From JAAOIF01 sp965217125 (GTDB lineage: Bacteria > Pseudomonadota > Gammaproteobacteria > PS1 > Pseudothioglobaceae): DNA of 64,000 nucleotides. The stretch's first letter is position 1, and each line of letters begins with the position of its first letter. Positions 45,607-55,228 of the stretch are shown in pieces. A model generated the notes under the pieces. That model worked only from the letters and a program-made list of their open reading frames with translations, did not search any database and had not been told where the DNA came from. The stretch covers positions 186,001 to 250,000 of the forward strand of contig OZ244244.1 in assembly GCA_965217125.1 (NCBI GenBank). The letters are read 5' to 3'. A program made the translations under genes and the position numbers.

Positions 45607-47379
45607 ATGTGCGCAATATTTGGTTATTTTGACAGTCATAAAAAAGCTATCTCGTCCAACGCTTTGCAGCAAATGGGCGATGTGATTGAGCATCGGGGTC
45701 CTGATGGATATGGTTGTTATCATCAGCAGCAAAGGGCAGTTGCCTTAGGCAATCAAAGGCTGGCAATCTTGGATATTGCACACGGTCAGCAGCCTTTTTT
45801 TGCGGATGATAAAAGCATCATCGTGGTGCAAAATGGTGAAATTTTTAACCATATTGAATTAGCCGCTGATTTAGCAAAAGACGGCTATCCTTGCCGCACG
45901 CATTGTGATACTGAAACCATTTTACGGCTTTATCAACGCGATGGTATTGATGGCATATCTAAGTTAAATGGTATGTTTGCGATTGCCATTTATGATGAAA
46001 ATATTGATACGCTTTATTTGATTAGAGACCGAGTTGGCGAGAAACCGCTGTATTTTTCTAATCAAGATGGGCGCGTTATTTTTGCCTCTGAAATTAAATC
46101 AATTCTGCAAGTTTTTGATAAAAAACAAGCTAATTCAGCAGCAATAAACCAATTTTTAGCCTTTAATTATGTGCCGCCGCCGCTGACTATGTTTAGCGGC
46201 ATTCGCCATGTTATGCCGGGCAGTTATTTGAAAATTACCCGCCATTGTGTTGAGCAACTATTGTGGTGGGATTTGTCCAAAACCACCCCTAAAGATAAGA
46301 CCGAAGAGCAATGGATTGATGAGTTTAATCAAGTATTAGATGATGCTGTGCGTATTAGATTACGCTCGGATGTGGCATTTGGCGCTTTCCTTTCTGGCGG
46401 GGTGGATTCTAGCTCAGTTGTCGGTATTATGAGCAAACATTTAGATAGGCCTGTAAATACTTTTTGCATCGGTTTTGATGATGAAAAATACGATGAATCG
46501 CCATTTGCTCAACAGGCTGCCTGCCGATTTAATACCCAACATACAATGCAAAAAGTTAATCCAAATATGATTAACCTTTGGCCTATGGCAATTTATCATT
46601 GTGACCAGCCGCATGGCGATATATCTTTTTTGCCCACTTATAAAGTTGCACAGTTAGCGGCAAAAAAAGTAAAAATGGTATTAACCGGCGATGGCGCTGA
46701 TGAATTATTTGCCGGTTATGATAAATACAAAAACTTTTTTGCAAATGAGGTTGATGATTTATCAGACAGTCAATTTCAACAGCGTTATTTAGATAATATT
46801 TGTTTGTTTGACAAAAGCTCCAGAGCCGCGTTATTTTCTGATGATTTTAAACAACAATTAAACAGCTTAGATGTCTCTGGCGTGGTGCGCCCTTTATTTG
46901 AAAATACTCAACAAATGGACCGAATTAACCAAGCGCTCTACATTGATACCATGCTACTTTTATCAGGCAATAATTTGGTCAAACCTGACAGGATGGGCAT
47001 GGCAGTTTCGATTGAAAATCGCTCGCCTTTTTTGGATTATCGGATGTTGTCCTTAGCATTTTCTATGCCGGGCAAATTAAAATTAAAAGACGGTGTTACT
47101 AAATATATTTACAAAAAAGCAGTAACACCACTGATCGGCAAGGATTTAGCCTATCGCAAAAAACAAATGTTCACGGTGCCAGTAGGCGATTGGTTTAAAA
47201 ATGATTTAGCAGATTTATGTCAAGATTTACTGTTATCAAAACAAACCAAAAACAGAGCCTTATTTGACTATAATTATGTAGCACAATTATTACACGCCCA
47301 CCAACAAGGACAAGCAAATAACACCCGTGAGATTAGGGCATTGATGGCACTTGAAATTTGGTTTAGAGAATTTTATTAA
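45607..47379 (+). CDS. asnB: Asparagine synthetase (glutamine-hydrolysing)
   Basis: A 590-residue AsnB-family amidotransferase. It starts MCAIFGY, giving the N-terminal Cys nucleophile; IEHRGPDGYG follows. The synthetase half has the ATP-binding SGGVDSSSVV near residues 264-273 and LTGDGADELFAGY. It may amidate a sugar acid or aspartate; AsnB homologues are common in polysaccharide loci. Its last 130 bases, with the downstream ribosome site, are copied at 55328-55473. Confidence 0.93.
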   Translation: MCAIFGYFDSHKKAISSNALQQMGDVIEHRGPDGYGCYHQQQRAVALGNQRLAILDIAHGQQPFFADDKSIIVVQNGEIFNHIELAADLAKDGYPCRTHCDTETILRLYQRDGIDGISKLNGMFAIAIYDENIDTLYLIRDRVGEKPLYFSNQDGRVIFASEIKSILQVFDKKQANSAAINQFLAFNYVPPPLTMFSGIRHVMPGSYLKITRHCVEQLLWWDLSKTTPKDKTEEQWIDEFNQVLDDAVRIRLRSDVAFGAFLSGGVDSSSVVGIMSKHLDRPVNTFCIGFDDEKYDESPFAQQAACRFNTQHTMQKVNPNMINLWPMAIYHCDQPHGDISFLPTYKVAQLAAKKVKMVLTGDGADELFAGYDKYKNFFANEVDDLSDSQFQQRYLDNICLFDKSSRAALFSDDFKQQLNSLDVSGVVRPLFENTQQMDRINQALYIDTMLLLSGNNLVKPDRMGMAVSIENRSPFLDYRMLSLAFSMPGKLKLKDGVTKYIYKKAVTPLIGKDLAYRKKQMFTVPVGDWFKNDLADLCQDLLLSKQTKNRALFDYNYVAQLLHAHQQGQANNTREIRALMALEIWFREFY

Positions 47380-47387
47380 GGAGCAAA

Positions 47388-48158
47388 ATGAAAGCAGTAA
47401 TTTTAGCAGGTGGCTTAGGCACTAGACTTAGTGAAGAAACAAATATAAAGCCCAAGCCGATGTTAGAAATTGGCGGCAAGCCTATTTTGTGGCATATTAT
47501 GAAAATGTATTCCGCGCATGGAATTGATGATTTTGTAATTTGTTGCGGCTATAAAGGTTATGTCATTAAGGAATACTTTGCTAATTATTTTTTGCATCAG
47601 TCTGATGTAACTTTTAGTATGAAAGACAACACTATGAAAGTGCACGAAGAGCGCGCCGAGCCTTGGACGGTAACTTTAGTTGATACCGGCGAAAACTCTA
47701 TGACCGGTGGCAGGTTAGGCAGAGTTTCAGCGTATATCAAAGATGAAGAGGCTTTTTGTTTTACTTATGGAGATGGGGTCTCAGATGTTGATATTTCGGC
47801 ATTAGTAGCATTTCATCAACAACACGGCAAACAGGCAACACTCACTGCTACTTACCCGCCGGGTAGATTTGGGGCATTGGATATTCAAGATGGACAAATC
47901 AAGCAATTTACTGAAAAACCCAAAGGCGATGGCGCGCTAATTAATGGCGGCTTTTTTGTGCTTTCCCCAAAGGTTTTGCAGCGAATTTCTGGCGATGATT
48001 GCACTTGGGAGCAAGCACCACTAAAGGGTTTAGCCAAAGATGGGGATTTAATGGCTTTTACCCATGAAGGATTTTGGCAGCCTATGGATACATTGCGTGA
48101 TATGCTGTATTTGCAAGCGCTTTGGGATAAGGGCAATGCGCCGTGGAAAATTTGGTAA
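47388..48158 (+). CDS. rfbF: Glucose-1-phosphate cytidylyltransferase
   Basis: A 256-residue nucleotidyltransferase making CDP-glucose. LAGGLGTRLSEET, KPKPMLEIGGKPI and GYKGYVIKEYF are characteristic of RfbF. The length equals that of known family members. AAGGAG lies 6 bases before the ATG. It begins the rfbFGH branch for CDP-3,6-dideoxyhexoses. Confidence 0.96.
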   Translation: MKAVILAGGLGTRLSEETNIKPKPMLEIGGKPILWHIMKMYSAHGIDDFVICCGYKGYVIKEYFANYFLHQSDVTFSMKDNTMKVHEERAEPWTVTLVDTGENSMTGGRLGRVSAYIKDEEAFCFTYGDGVSDVDISALVAFHQQHGKQATLTATYPPGRFGALDIQDGQIKQFTEKPKGDGALINGGFFVLSPKVLQRISGDDCTWEQAPLKGLAKDGDLMAFTHEGFWQPMDTLRDMLYLQALWDKGNAPWKIW

Positions 48159-48162
48159 TTAA

Positions 48163-49230
48163 ATGATTGAGCAAAAATTTTGGCAAAATAAACGCGTTTT
48201 TCTCACAGGACATACTGGCTTTAAAGGTAGTTGGTTGTCTTTATGGCTACATTCATTAGGTGCTACTGTTAAGGGTTATGCCTTAGAGCCACCTACCTCG
48301 CCATCATTATTTAATGAGGCAAATATTGGCAATCTTATCGAATCAGAAATTGGCGATATTAGAGATTTGTCAAAATTACAAAAAAGTATGATAGATTTTA
48401 AGCCAGATATTTTGATACATATGGCAGCCCAGCCGTTGGTCAGATATTCTTATGATGCACCAATTGAAACCTATGAAGTTAATGTGATTGGCACGGTAAA
48501 AGTGTTACAAGCAGCACGAAGCTGTGCTAATTTGCAAGCCATTGTTAATATTACAACTGACAAATGTTATGAAAATGATGGACGAACTCAAGGCTACAAA
48601 GAAGATGACCCTATGGGCGGCTACGACCCTTACAGTAGCAGCAAAGGCTGTGCGGAGTTAGTAACTTCTGCCTATAGGCGTTCTTTTTTACAAAAACAAG
48701 GCACCGCGTTAGCATCGGTCAGAGCGGGCAATGTGATTGGCGGCGGCGATTGGGCCGATGATAGGCTTATCCCCGATATTTTAAAATCTTTTGCAAAAGG
48801 CGAGCCTGTTATTATCAGAAACCCCAAAGCCACACGCCCTTGGCAGCATGTTTTAGAGCCTTTATCGGGTTATTTGATATTGGCACAAAAATTATATAAT
48901 AATGGCGAGCAATATGCACAAAGTTGGAATTTTGGACCTAATGAAGATGATGTTAAGCCTGTTGAGTGGATTTTGGATAAAATGACACAAAAATGGCAAA
49001 CAAGCAGTTGGCAATTAGATAAAAACCCTCAACCGCACGAGGCAAATTTTTTAAAATTAGACATTTCCAAAGCCAAACAACAACTAAATTGGCAACCAAA
49101 ATGGACATTAGAACAAAGTTTAGATAAAATTATCGTCTGGCATCAGGCTTGGCTTAATAAAGCAAATATGCAAGAAATTTGTCTGCAAGAAATTCAACAA
49201 TATATTGGAGGTGTATCATGCAAGCGGTAG
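48163..49230 (+). CDS. rfbG: CDP-glucose 4,6-dehydratase
   Basis: A 355-residue short-chain dehydrogenase family dehydratase. The nucleotide loop TGHTGFKGSW, the TDKCYEN segment and YSSSKGCAEL (Tyr and Lys) support RfbG. It converts CDP-glucose to CDP-4-keto-6-deoxyglucose. The 3' end overlaps the start of an antitoxin-like gene by 13 bases, so the last few residues (IGGVSCKR) may differ from the ancestral C-terminus. Confidence 0.95.
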   Translation: MIEQKFWQNKRVFLTGHTGFKGSWLSLWLHSLGATVKGYALEPPTSPSLFNEANIGNLIESEIGDIRDLSKLQKSMIDFKPDILIHMAAQPLVRYSYDAPIETYEVNVIGTVKVLQAARSCANLQAIVNITTDKCYENDGRTQGYKEDDPMGGYDPYSSSKGCAELVTSAYRRSFLQKQGTALASVRAGNVIGGGDWADDRLIPDILKSFAKGEPVIIRNPKATRPWQHVLEPLSGYLILAQKLYNNGEQYAQSWNFGPNEDDVKPVEWILDKMTQKWQTSSWQLDKNPQPHEANFLKLDISKAKQQLNWQPKWTLEQSLDKIIVWHQAWLNKANMQEICLQEIQQYIGGVSCKR

Positions 49231-49439
49231 AAGCGGTTTATGAACGAGGTAAAATTACCTTAATAAAACCATACGATAAAATAAATGAAACAGATAGAGT
49301 GGTGGTTTTATTTATGAATAAAAATGAGTCTTCAGCAGCACAAGAAAGAAGTATAGCCTTGGCGAAATTACAAGAATCAACAGGTTTTGTGCAAGAAATT
49401 TTGGCAAATCCAGCAGAGGATGTATGGAATGATATTTGA
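49218..49439 (+). CDS. Antitoxin-like protein (AF2212/DUF104-type)
   Basis: A 73-residue protein with MQAVEAVYERGKITLIKP and DRVVVLF, resembling the N-terminal DNA-binding strand pattern of small AF2212/DUF104 antitoxins. An acidic C-terminal region (EDVWNDI) could bind a toxin. GGAGGTG precedes the chosen ATG at 49218; an upstream in-frame ATG at 49179 lies deeper within rfbG. It overlaps the toxin frame by 11 bases, a typical toxin-antitoxin arrangement. Confidence 0.72.
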   Translation: MQAVEAVYERGKITLIKPYDKINETDRVVVLFMNKNESSAAQERSIALAKLQESTGFVQEILANPAEDVWNDI

Positions 49440-51024
49440 AATAATCGCAGGAGAGATATATAAAATCCCTTTCCCATTTTCGGATTTAAGCCATCATAAA
49501 AATCGTCCAGCATTGGCATTAGAAGCGCCCGATAAACTAGGGGATATTAAATTTGCATTTATCACAACCATGCCTGTTGAGAATGCCTTGCAGGGTTTTC
49601 AACTGAGTGCAGATGATTATGATGGCAAACCTCTACCCTTTGATAGTTATTTACGCTTAGAAAAAACTTTGGTATTACATAAGAGCTTGGTTATTAAGTC
49701 TTTGGCTAAATTAAAAAAACAATCCATGGCTAAAGTTTTTCGCCAAATAATTAAAATAAATATACCTAAATTTACTCACCATACTGATAATAAACTAAAT
49801 TTTGAAGCAGGAAAAACCATTATTCCACCATCAGGCAAGGTGATAGGAGCAACAGAGTTACAATATATGGTTGATGCCTCATTAGATGGCTGGCTGACTA
49901 CTGGGCGTTTTAACGATAGATTTGAAAAAGAATTAGCCAAATTTATTGGGGTTAAACATTTGATAACGGTTAATTCTGGTTCATCTGCTAATTTAGTCGC
50001 ATTTTCTACCCTAAGCTCGCCAAAATTAGGCGAAAGAGCCATTCAAAAAGGCGATGAAGTAATTGGCGTTGCCGCAGGGTTTCCGACTACCGTTAATCCA
50101 GTTGTGCAATTTGGTGCTATTGCAGTATTTGTTGATGTGGATTTAACAACGCATAATGTTAATGCTGATTTAATTGAAGCGGCAATCACAAATAAAACCA
50201 AAGCCATTATGCTTGCCCACACTTTAGGCAATCCATACAATTTAGACAAAGTAGTAGCATTGTGCGATAAATACAATCTGTGGTTAGTTGAGGATTGTTG
50301 CGATGCTTTAGGTGCAAAATATAAGGGACAACATGTTGGCACATTTGGCGATATTGCTACTTGTAGTTTTTACCCAGCACACCATATCACGATGGGCGAG
50401 GGCGGTGCTGTTTTTACCAATAATCCTAGATTAAATCGTATTGCTGAATCCTTTAGAGATTGGGGCAGAGATTGTTATTGCCAACCCGGAAAAGACAATA
50501 CTTGTAAAAAAAGATTTGCTTGGCAGTTAGGTGATTTACCACGAGGATATGACCATAAATATACTTATTCACATTTAGGTTACAATTTAAAAATTACAGA
50601 TATGCAAGCTGCTTGCGGTTTGGCACAATTAGAGCGATTGCCAGAATTTATCAAAAAGCGTAATCAAAATTTTGCCTATCTTAAAAACAAATTAAGCGAT
50701 TTGACTGAATTTATTGATTTGCCAGAAGCCACTAAAAATTCGCAGCCCTCATGGTTTGGTTTTCCAATAACATTAAAAGAAAACATTGATAGAGTTGAAT
50801 TTATTCGATATTTAGATAAACACAAAATTGGCACTCGATTATTATTTGCTGGAAATCTAACCAAACAGCCTTATTTTCAAAATATCGAGCACAGAATTGC
50901 CAGCGATTTAACCAATACCGATATAACTATGAATCAAACTTTATGGCTCGGTATTTACCCCGGACTTGGAAAACAGCAGTTGGATTTTGTGGCTGAGAAA
51001 ATAGCGTTATTTTTTTGGACTTAG
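49429..51024 (+). CDS. rfbH: Fusion of PemK/MazF-like toxin and RfbH dehydrase
   Basis: A 531-residue chimera. Residues 1 to about 112 match a complete PemK/MazF-type endoribonuclease toxin (GEIYKIPFPFSDLS, RPALAL, AFITT, YLRLEKTLVLHKSL). From about 127 to the end it matches RfbH, the PLP/iron-sulfur CDP-4-keto-6-deoxyglucose 3-dehydrase (PPSGKVIGATELQ, SGSSANLVAFSTL, DCCDALGAKYKG, CQPGKDNTCKKRF). Ordinary RfbH has about 30 different residues before PPSGK; these appear to have been lost. I chose the ATG at 49429 (AGAGGA 8 bases upstream); ATG 49420 is too close to it. RfbH may also be made from an internal ATG such as that of MAKVF. In-frame continuity is seen directly. Confidence 0.85.
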   Translation: MIFEIIAGEIYKIPFPFSDLSHHKNRPALALEAPDKLGDIKFAFITTMPVENALQGFQLSADDYDGKPLPFDSYLRLEKTLVLHKSLVIKSLAKLKKQSMAKVFRQIIKINIPKFTHHTDNKLNFEAGKTIIPPSGKVIGATELQYMVDASLDGWLTTGRFNDRFEKELAKFIGVKHLITVNSGSSANLVAFSTLSSPKLGERAIQKGDEVIGVAAGFPTTVNPVVQFGAIAVFVDVDLTTHNVNADLIEAAITNKTKAIMLAHTLGNPYNLDKVVALCDKYNLWLVEDCCDALGAKYKGQHVGTFGDIATCSFYPAHHITMGEGGAVFTNNPRLNRIAESFRDWGRDCYCQPGKDNTCKKRFAWQLGDLPRGYDHKYTYSHLGYNLKITDMQAACGLAQLERLPEFIKKRNQNFAYLKNKLSDLTEFIDLPEATKNSQPSWFGFPITLKENIDRVEFIRYLDKHKIGTRLLFAGNLTKQPYFQNIEHRIASDLTNTDITMNQTLWLGIYPGLGKQQLDFVAEKIALFFWT

Positions 51025-51033
51025 TTTTTAGAT

Positions 51034-51834
51034 ATGAATACACAAGATTTGGCAAAAAATATCCGTATTGATGCGATTAATATGGTTAATAAAGGTGGCA
51101 GTTCCCATGTAGGATCTGTGCTTTCAATTGCTGATATTTTAGCTGTCTTGTATGGCAGTATTATGCGTTATGACACCAGCAATCCCACGCTAAAAACACG
51201 AGATAGATTTATACTTAGTAAAGGGCATGCTGGCGCTGGTGTGTATGCTGTTTTAGCAGAAGTTGGTTTTTTTGATAAATCAGAATTATTACAACATTGT
51301 CAAAACGGTTCTAAATTTAGCGGACATGTTTCGCATAAAGATATTCCCGGTGTTGAGCTATCTACTGGCGCATTAGGTCATGGATTGCCTGTTGCAGTTG
51401 GCATGGCGCTAAACGCCAAACTGGATAATCTAGATTATAAAACATTTGTCATATTGGGCGATGGTGAATTAAATGAAGGCTCAAATTGGGAGTCTTTTAT
51501 GTTTGCAAATCATCATCAATTAGATAATTTATGCATCATCATTGATAGAAATAATCTACAAAGCATGGATACCACAGAAAATACACTCGTTTTAGAGCCT
51601 TTAGCTGAAAAAATTAACGCATTTGGCTGGCATGTTATAGAGTTAGACGGACATAATCATGTAGAATTAAAAGATGCTTTTAATCAAGTGCATAACAAAC
51701 CATTATGTATTATCGCTAATACCATAAAAGGCAAAGGCGTTTCATATATGGAACATAGTGTTGCATGGCATTATAAAACCCCCCAAGGCGATGAGTTTAC
51801 ACAAGCCATTAATGAATTAGAGGCGGCACAATGA
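51034..51834 (+). CDS. Transketolase, N-terminal (TPP-binding) subunit
   Basis: A 266-residue protein carrying the TPP/Mg half of a split transketolase. GSSHVGSVLSIADILAVLYG and GDGELNEGSNWESFMFA with a later DRNN are the TPP-binding motif. It overlaps the C-terminal subunit by 4 bases. Split transketolases in sugar loci may move two-carbon units onto sugar precursors or supply pentose/heptose phosphates; the acceptor is not apparent. Confidence 0.9.
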   Translation: MNTQDLAKNIRIDAINMVNKGGSSHVGSVLSIADILAVLYGSIMRYDTSNPTLKTRDRFILSKGHAGAGVYAVLAEVGFFDKSELLQHCQNGSKFSGHVSHKDIPGVELSTGALGHGLPVAVGMALNAKLDNLDYKTFVILGDGELNEGSNWESFMFANHHQLDNLCIIIDRNNLQSMDTTENTLVLEPLAEKINAFGWHVIELDGHNHVELKDAFNQVHNKPLCIIANTIKGKGVSYMEHSVAWHYKTPQGDEFTQAINELEAAQ

Positions 51835-52760
51835 GAAATGCCTTTATGAAGTCCCTTTTTCAGTTGGCTAGAGCAAATAAAGATATAATTTTATTGACAG
51901 GCGATTTAGGTTTTAGTGTTTTTGAAGAATTTCAAAAAGAATTTCCAAAACAGTTTATCAATATAGGCATTGCTGAACAAAATATGATTGGCATTGCCTC
52001 TGGTCTGTCATTAGAAGGCAAGATAATTTATGTGTATTCCATCGGAAATTTCCCAACTTTTAGATGTTTAGAACAAATAAGAAATGATGCTGCTTATCAT
52101 AAATTAAATATCAATATTGTTGCTATAGGGGGCGGCTTTAGTTATGGTAGTTTAGGAATGTCTCATCATGCCACTGAAGATATTGCGATTATGAGAGCTT
52201 TGCCTAATATTACCGTTGTTGCACCATCAACAGCACAAGAAGTAGGCGAAGCAACAATATTATTATCTAAAACAAAAGGAGTCGGGTACCTTAGGCTTGA
52301 TAAATCTTTAGTTGATGAAGGTAAATCCTTGTCAAACTATCAACTTGGCAAGTCAAGAGTTTTAAGAGAAGGGAGCGATGTAACTATATTTGGCTATGGT
52401 GGTATTTTACAAGAGGCAATATCGGCGGCAGACAAGCTATCAGAATTAAATATTTCATGTAAAGTGGTTAGTATTTATACAATTAAGCCGATTGACATAG
52501 ATGCAATTGTTTCAGCCTGTCAAGAAACAAAAGGCATTATTACATTGGAAGAACACACTGTTAATGGCGGGTTAGGTGGTGCTATTGCTGAAATATGTAT
52601 GGATAAAAATTTACAAGTTGATTTTTTTGTGCGTATGGGTATGCAAGATAAGTATTCTTCAATTGTTGGAGACCAAAAATATTTAAGAGAATATTATAAA
52701 ATAGATGCTAATGCGCTAGAATCTGTAGCGCTTAAACACCTTAAAAGTAAGGACTTATAA
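51831..52760 (+). CDS. Transketolase, C-terminal (pyrimidine-binding) subunit
   Basis: A 309-residue partner of the preceding gene. LLTGDLGFSVF, FINIGIAEQNMIGIASGL and HHATEDIAIMRALPNI belong to the pyrimidine-binding domain, with a C-terminal transketolase domain ending in HTVNGGLGGAIAE. The catalytic glutamate of the IAEQN motif is present. Its stop overlaps the start of the next, degenerate TPP-enzyme frame. Confidence 0.92.
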   Translation: MRNAFMKSLFQLARANKDIILLTGDLGFSVFEEFQKEFPKQFINIGIAEQNMIGIASGLSLEGKIIYVYSIGNFPTFRCLEQIRNDAAYHKLNINIVAIGGGFSYGSLGMSHHATEDIAIMRALPNITVVAPSTAQEVGEATILLSKTKGVGYLRLDKSLVDEGKSLSNYQLGKSRVLREGSDVTIFGYGGILQEAISAADKLSELNISCKVVSIYTIKPIDIDAIVSACQETKGIITLEEHTVNGGLGGAIAEICMDKNLQVDFFVRMGMQDKYSSIVGDQKYLREYYKIDANALESVALKHLKSKDL

Positions 52761-53035
52761 TGAATCAATTTCAAGCAACTTCGTTAGAAATTATAAGAAA
52801 ATATAAAGAAAGTAAATTCTTTAGTGTTAAAATTTATGAGCAGGCAAAACGACCAATTATTTTAGCTGGTAATGGCGTTATATTCTCTGGGTCAGTGGAT
52901 AAATTAAGAGAAAAACTTGCAGTTAGTGCTGTTAAGAACAAAGACGGAAGTATGACATCTAAGCCTATTGAGGATATGTATCCATTTTTACAGCGTAGTG
53001 AGTTTTTAGATGAGATGATTATCAAGCCTATTTAA
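52760..53035 (+). pseudogene. Remnant of a TPP-dependent (acetolactate-synthase-like) enzyme
   Basis: A 91-residue frame. Residues about 29-50 (KRPIILAGNGVIFSGSVDKL) match the central cofactor domain of acetolactate-synthase-type TPP enzymes. The remainder (SMTSKPIEDMYPFLQRSEF) looks like the extreme C-terminus of the same family. The N-terminal pyrimidine domain and C-terminal TPP domain are missing, so this is an internal-deletion relic. In rfbFGH loci a TPP enzyme of this family (YerE type) can make branched CDP-sugars, so the relic may mark a lost step. Confidence 0.7.
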
Positions 53036-53040
53036 TGTAT

Positions 53041-53925
53041 ATGAAAATCGCAATTTTAGGTGCAACCAGCCAAATAGCAAAAGATTTAATTTTGTCTTTT
53101 TCAAAAAATAAAAGTTATGATTTTGCACTTTTTGGGCGTAATGTGGAATTATTAGATAATAATTATCAAACTTACGCGTATGCTGATTTTAATCATCAGC
53201 AAAAATATGATGTGATTATTAATTTTGTGGGAATTAGCGACCCAGAAAAAGCTCAGAAAATGGGCAATAATATTTTGAAAATTACAAAGTGCTATGATGC
53301 GATGGCACTTGATTATATTAAATGCCATCAACAGACAAAATACATTTTTCTGAGTAGTGGCGCGGTTTATGGTGGAAATTATCAACAGCCAGTAGATGAA
53401 AATAGCACGGTTGCTATTGATAATTTATCGGCAACTAACTGGTATGCAATCTCAAAACTACAGACAGAAATAAAACATCGCGCATTGTCTGAATTATCTA
53501 TTGTTGATATTAGAGTATTTAATTATTTTAGCCATACGCAAGATATAAATGCTCGATTTTTAATAACAGATATTGCGCGTGCTATCAAAAATCAAGGGGT
53601 TTTTAAAACATCGGCAGATAATATTATTAGGGATTTTATTACCCCGCCTGATTTTTATAATTTAATACAAGCAATCATTGATTTTGAGCCAATAAATACC
53701 GCGCTGGACTGTTATAGCAAATCTCCGATTTCAAAATTTGACTTGTTATCTGCATTACAGGCTAAATTCAAACTACAGTATGAAGTTGATAAAAATGTTA
53801 ATATTGTTAATGCTACTGGCGCCAAAATTAATTATTATTCAACCAATTATAGGGCGAAAAATATAGGCTATAAGCCTAACAACACTTCTTTAAATGGAAT
53901 TATCCAACAGATGCATTTGATTTAA
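53041..53925 (+). CDS. NAD-dependent epimerase/dehydratase (sugar reductase-like)
   Basis: A 294-residue extended SDR protein. MKIAILGATSQIAKDLILSF provides the Rossmann loop, IFLSSGAVYGG the Ser region and WYAISKLQTE the Tyr-Lys pair. Such proteins reduce or epimerise nucleotide-4-keto sugars, so it may finish the rfbFGH product as a 3,6-dideoxyhexose. An ATG 6 bases upstream (53035) overlaps the preceding stop and may be used instead. Confidence 0.85.
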   Translation: MKIAILGATSQIAKDLILSFSKNKSYDFALFGRNVELLDNNYQTYAYADFNHQQKYDVIINFVGISDPEKAQKMGNNILKITKCYDAMALDYIKCHQQTKYIFLSSGAVYGGNYQQPVDENSTVAIDNLSATNWYAISKLQTEIKHRALSELSIVDIRVFNYFSHTQDINARFLITDIARAIKNQGVFKTSADNIIRDFITPPDFYNLIQAIIDFEPINTALDCYSKSPISKFDLLSALQAKFKLQYEVDKNVNIVNATGAKINYYSTNYRAKNIGYKPNNTSLNGIIQQMHLI

Positions 53926-53927
53926 AG

Positions 53928-54302
53928 ATGATAAAATTTAAAAACATTAATTTTTACAAATATTTGGTTATTGGCGGCATTAATACAGGGTTTGGCTACG
54001 GCGTTTTTGCATTATTTTTATTTTTGGGCTGGCATTATAGTGTGGCGGTGCTTTTTGCAACAGTTTTAGGGGTGATGTTTAATTTTCAAACTTATGGAAA
54101 ATTTGTTTTTAACAATCATTCACAGCATTTAATAGTTAAATTTGTTTTAGTTTATGTGGTAATCTATCTTGTTAATGTATCATTGTTATCATTAGTTGAT
54201 TTTTTTGTGGCTGATTTGTATTTGAGTGGCGCAATAGTAATATTACCAATCGCTTATTTAGGCTATGTTTTAAACAGGAAATTTGTATGGAAAAAAAGTT
54301 AA
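53928..54302 (+). CDS. gtrA: GtrA-family membrane protein
   Basis: A 124-residue protein with four hydrophobic segments. KYLVIGGINTGFGYGVFALF and the C-terminal LNRKFVWKKS are the GtrA signature. It is thought to flip undecaprenyl-phosphate-linked sugar across the inner membrane for side-chain modification. The end overlaps gtrB by 16 bases. Confidence 0.93.
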   Translation: MIKFKNINFYKYLVIGGINTGFGYGVFALFLFLGWHYSVAVLFATVLGVMFNFQTYGKFVFNNHSQHLIVKFVLVYVVIYLVNVSLLSLVDFFVADLYLSGAIVILPIAYLGYVLNRKFVWKKS

Positions 54303-55228
54303 TCAGTGTTGTTACCCCGTGTTATAACGAAGATGAAAATATAATTGAGGTATATCAACAAGTTAAAACTGTTATTGAAAAGCAATTAAGCGACTATAAT
54401 TATGAGCATATTTTTATAGATAATGCCTCCACAGATAAGACAGCTGAATTGTTAAAAGATATTGCCACAACAGATAAAAATGTGAAAGTCATTATTAATT
54501 CTAGAAATTTTGGGCATATCCGCTCGCCAGTATATGGAATGATGCAGGCACAAGGCGATGTGGTTATTTCTTTAGTGGCAGATTTACAAGACCCGCCACA
54601 GATGATAGTGCAATTTATACGCGAATATGAGCAAGGTTATAATATTGTGCTGGCTGTTAAGGAAAGTTCGCGAGAAAATGGACTAATGTATAAAAGCAGA
54701 AATCTTTATTATCGACTCCTACATAAAGTTTCTGATGTTGAAATTTTTAAAAATTACACAGGTTTTGGACTATATGATAAAAAGACAATGCAAGCATTAA
54801 AACAAATGCCAGATGCTTATCCATTTTTTAGAGGAATGGTGGCAGAAATTGGATATAAGGTTAAAAAAATATATTACGACCAACCCATAAGGCACAAAGG
54901 CACAACCAAGAATAATTTTTATACTTTGTATGATATAGGCATTTTGGGGCTAATCAATAATTCTAAAGTTTTATTGAGATTGTCAATTTTTATTGGCTTT
55001 ATTATTGGATTATTATCGATAATTATAGGCATCTTTTATTTTATTATGAAGTTGATTTACTGGGATTCATTATCAATCGGCGTTGCCCCTATGATTGTTG
55101 GCGGCTCATTAATGTTTTCAATTTTGCTATTTTTTATTGGCATATTAGGCGAATACATCGGACAAATACATACACAGGTATTAAATAGACCTTTAGTATT
55201 TGAACAAGAAAGGATTAATTTTGATTAA
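54287..55228 (+). CDS. gtrB: Bactoprenol glycosyltransferase (GtrB/DPM1-like)
   Basis: A 313-residue GT2 enzyme. VVTPCYNEDENI and LVADLQDPPQMIVQF carry the nucleotide-sugar sites, and two C-terminal hydrophobic helices (about 230-295) anchor it to the membrane. It loads a sugar on undecaprenyl phosphate for use with GtrA and a third, serotype-specific transferase. That third gene appears to be truncated here (55221-55346). Confidence 0.93.
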   Translation: MEKKLISVVTPCYNEDENIIEVYQQVKTVIEKQLSDYNYEHIFIDNASTDKTAELLKDIATTDKNVKVIINSRNFGHIRSPVYGMMQAQGDVVISLVADLQDPPQMIVQFIREYEQGYNIVLAVKESSRENGLMYKSRNLYYRLLHKVSDVEIFKNYTGFGLYDKKTMQALKQMPDAYPFFRGMVAEIGYKVKKIYYDQPIRHKGTTKNNFYTLYDIGILGLINNSKVLLRLSIFIGFIIGLLSIIIGIFYFIMKLIYWDSLSIGVAPMIVGGSLMFSILLFFIGILGEYIGQIHTQVLNRPLVFEQERINFD

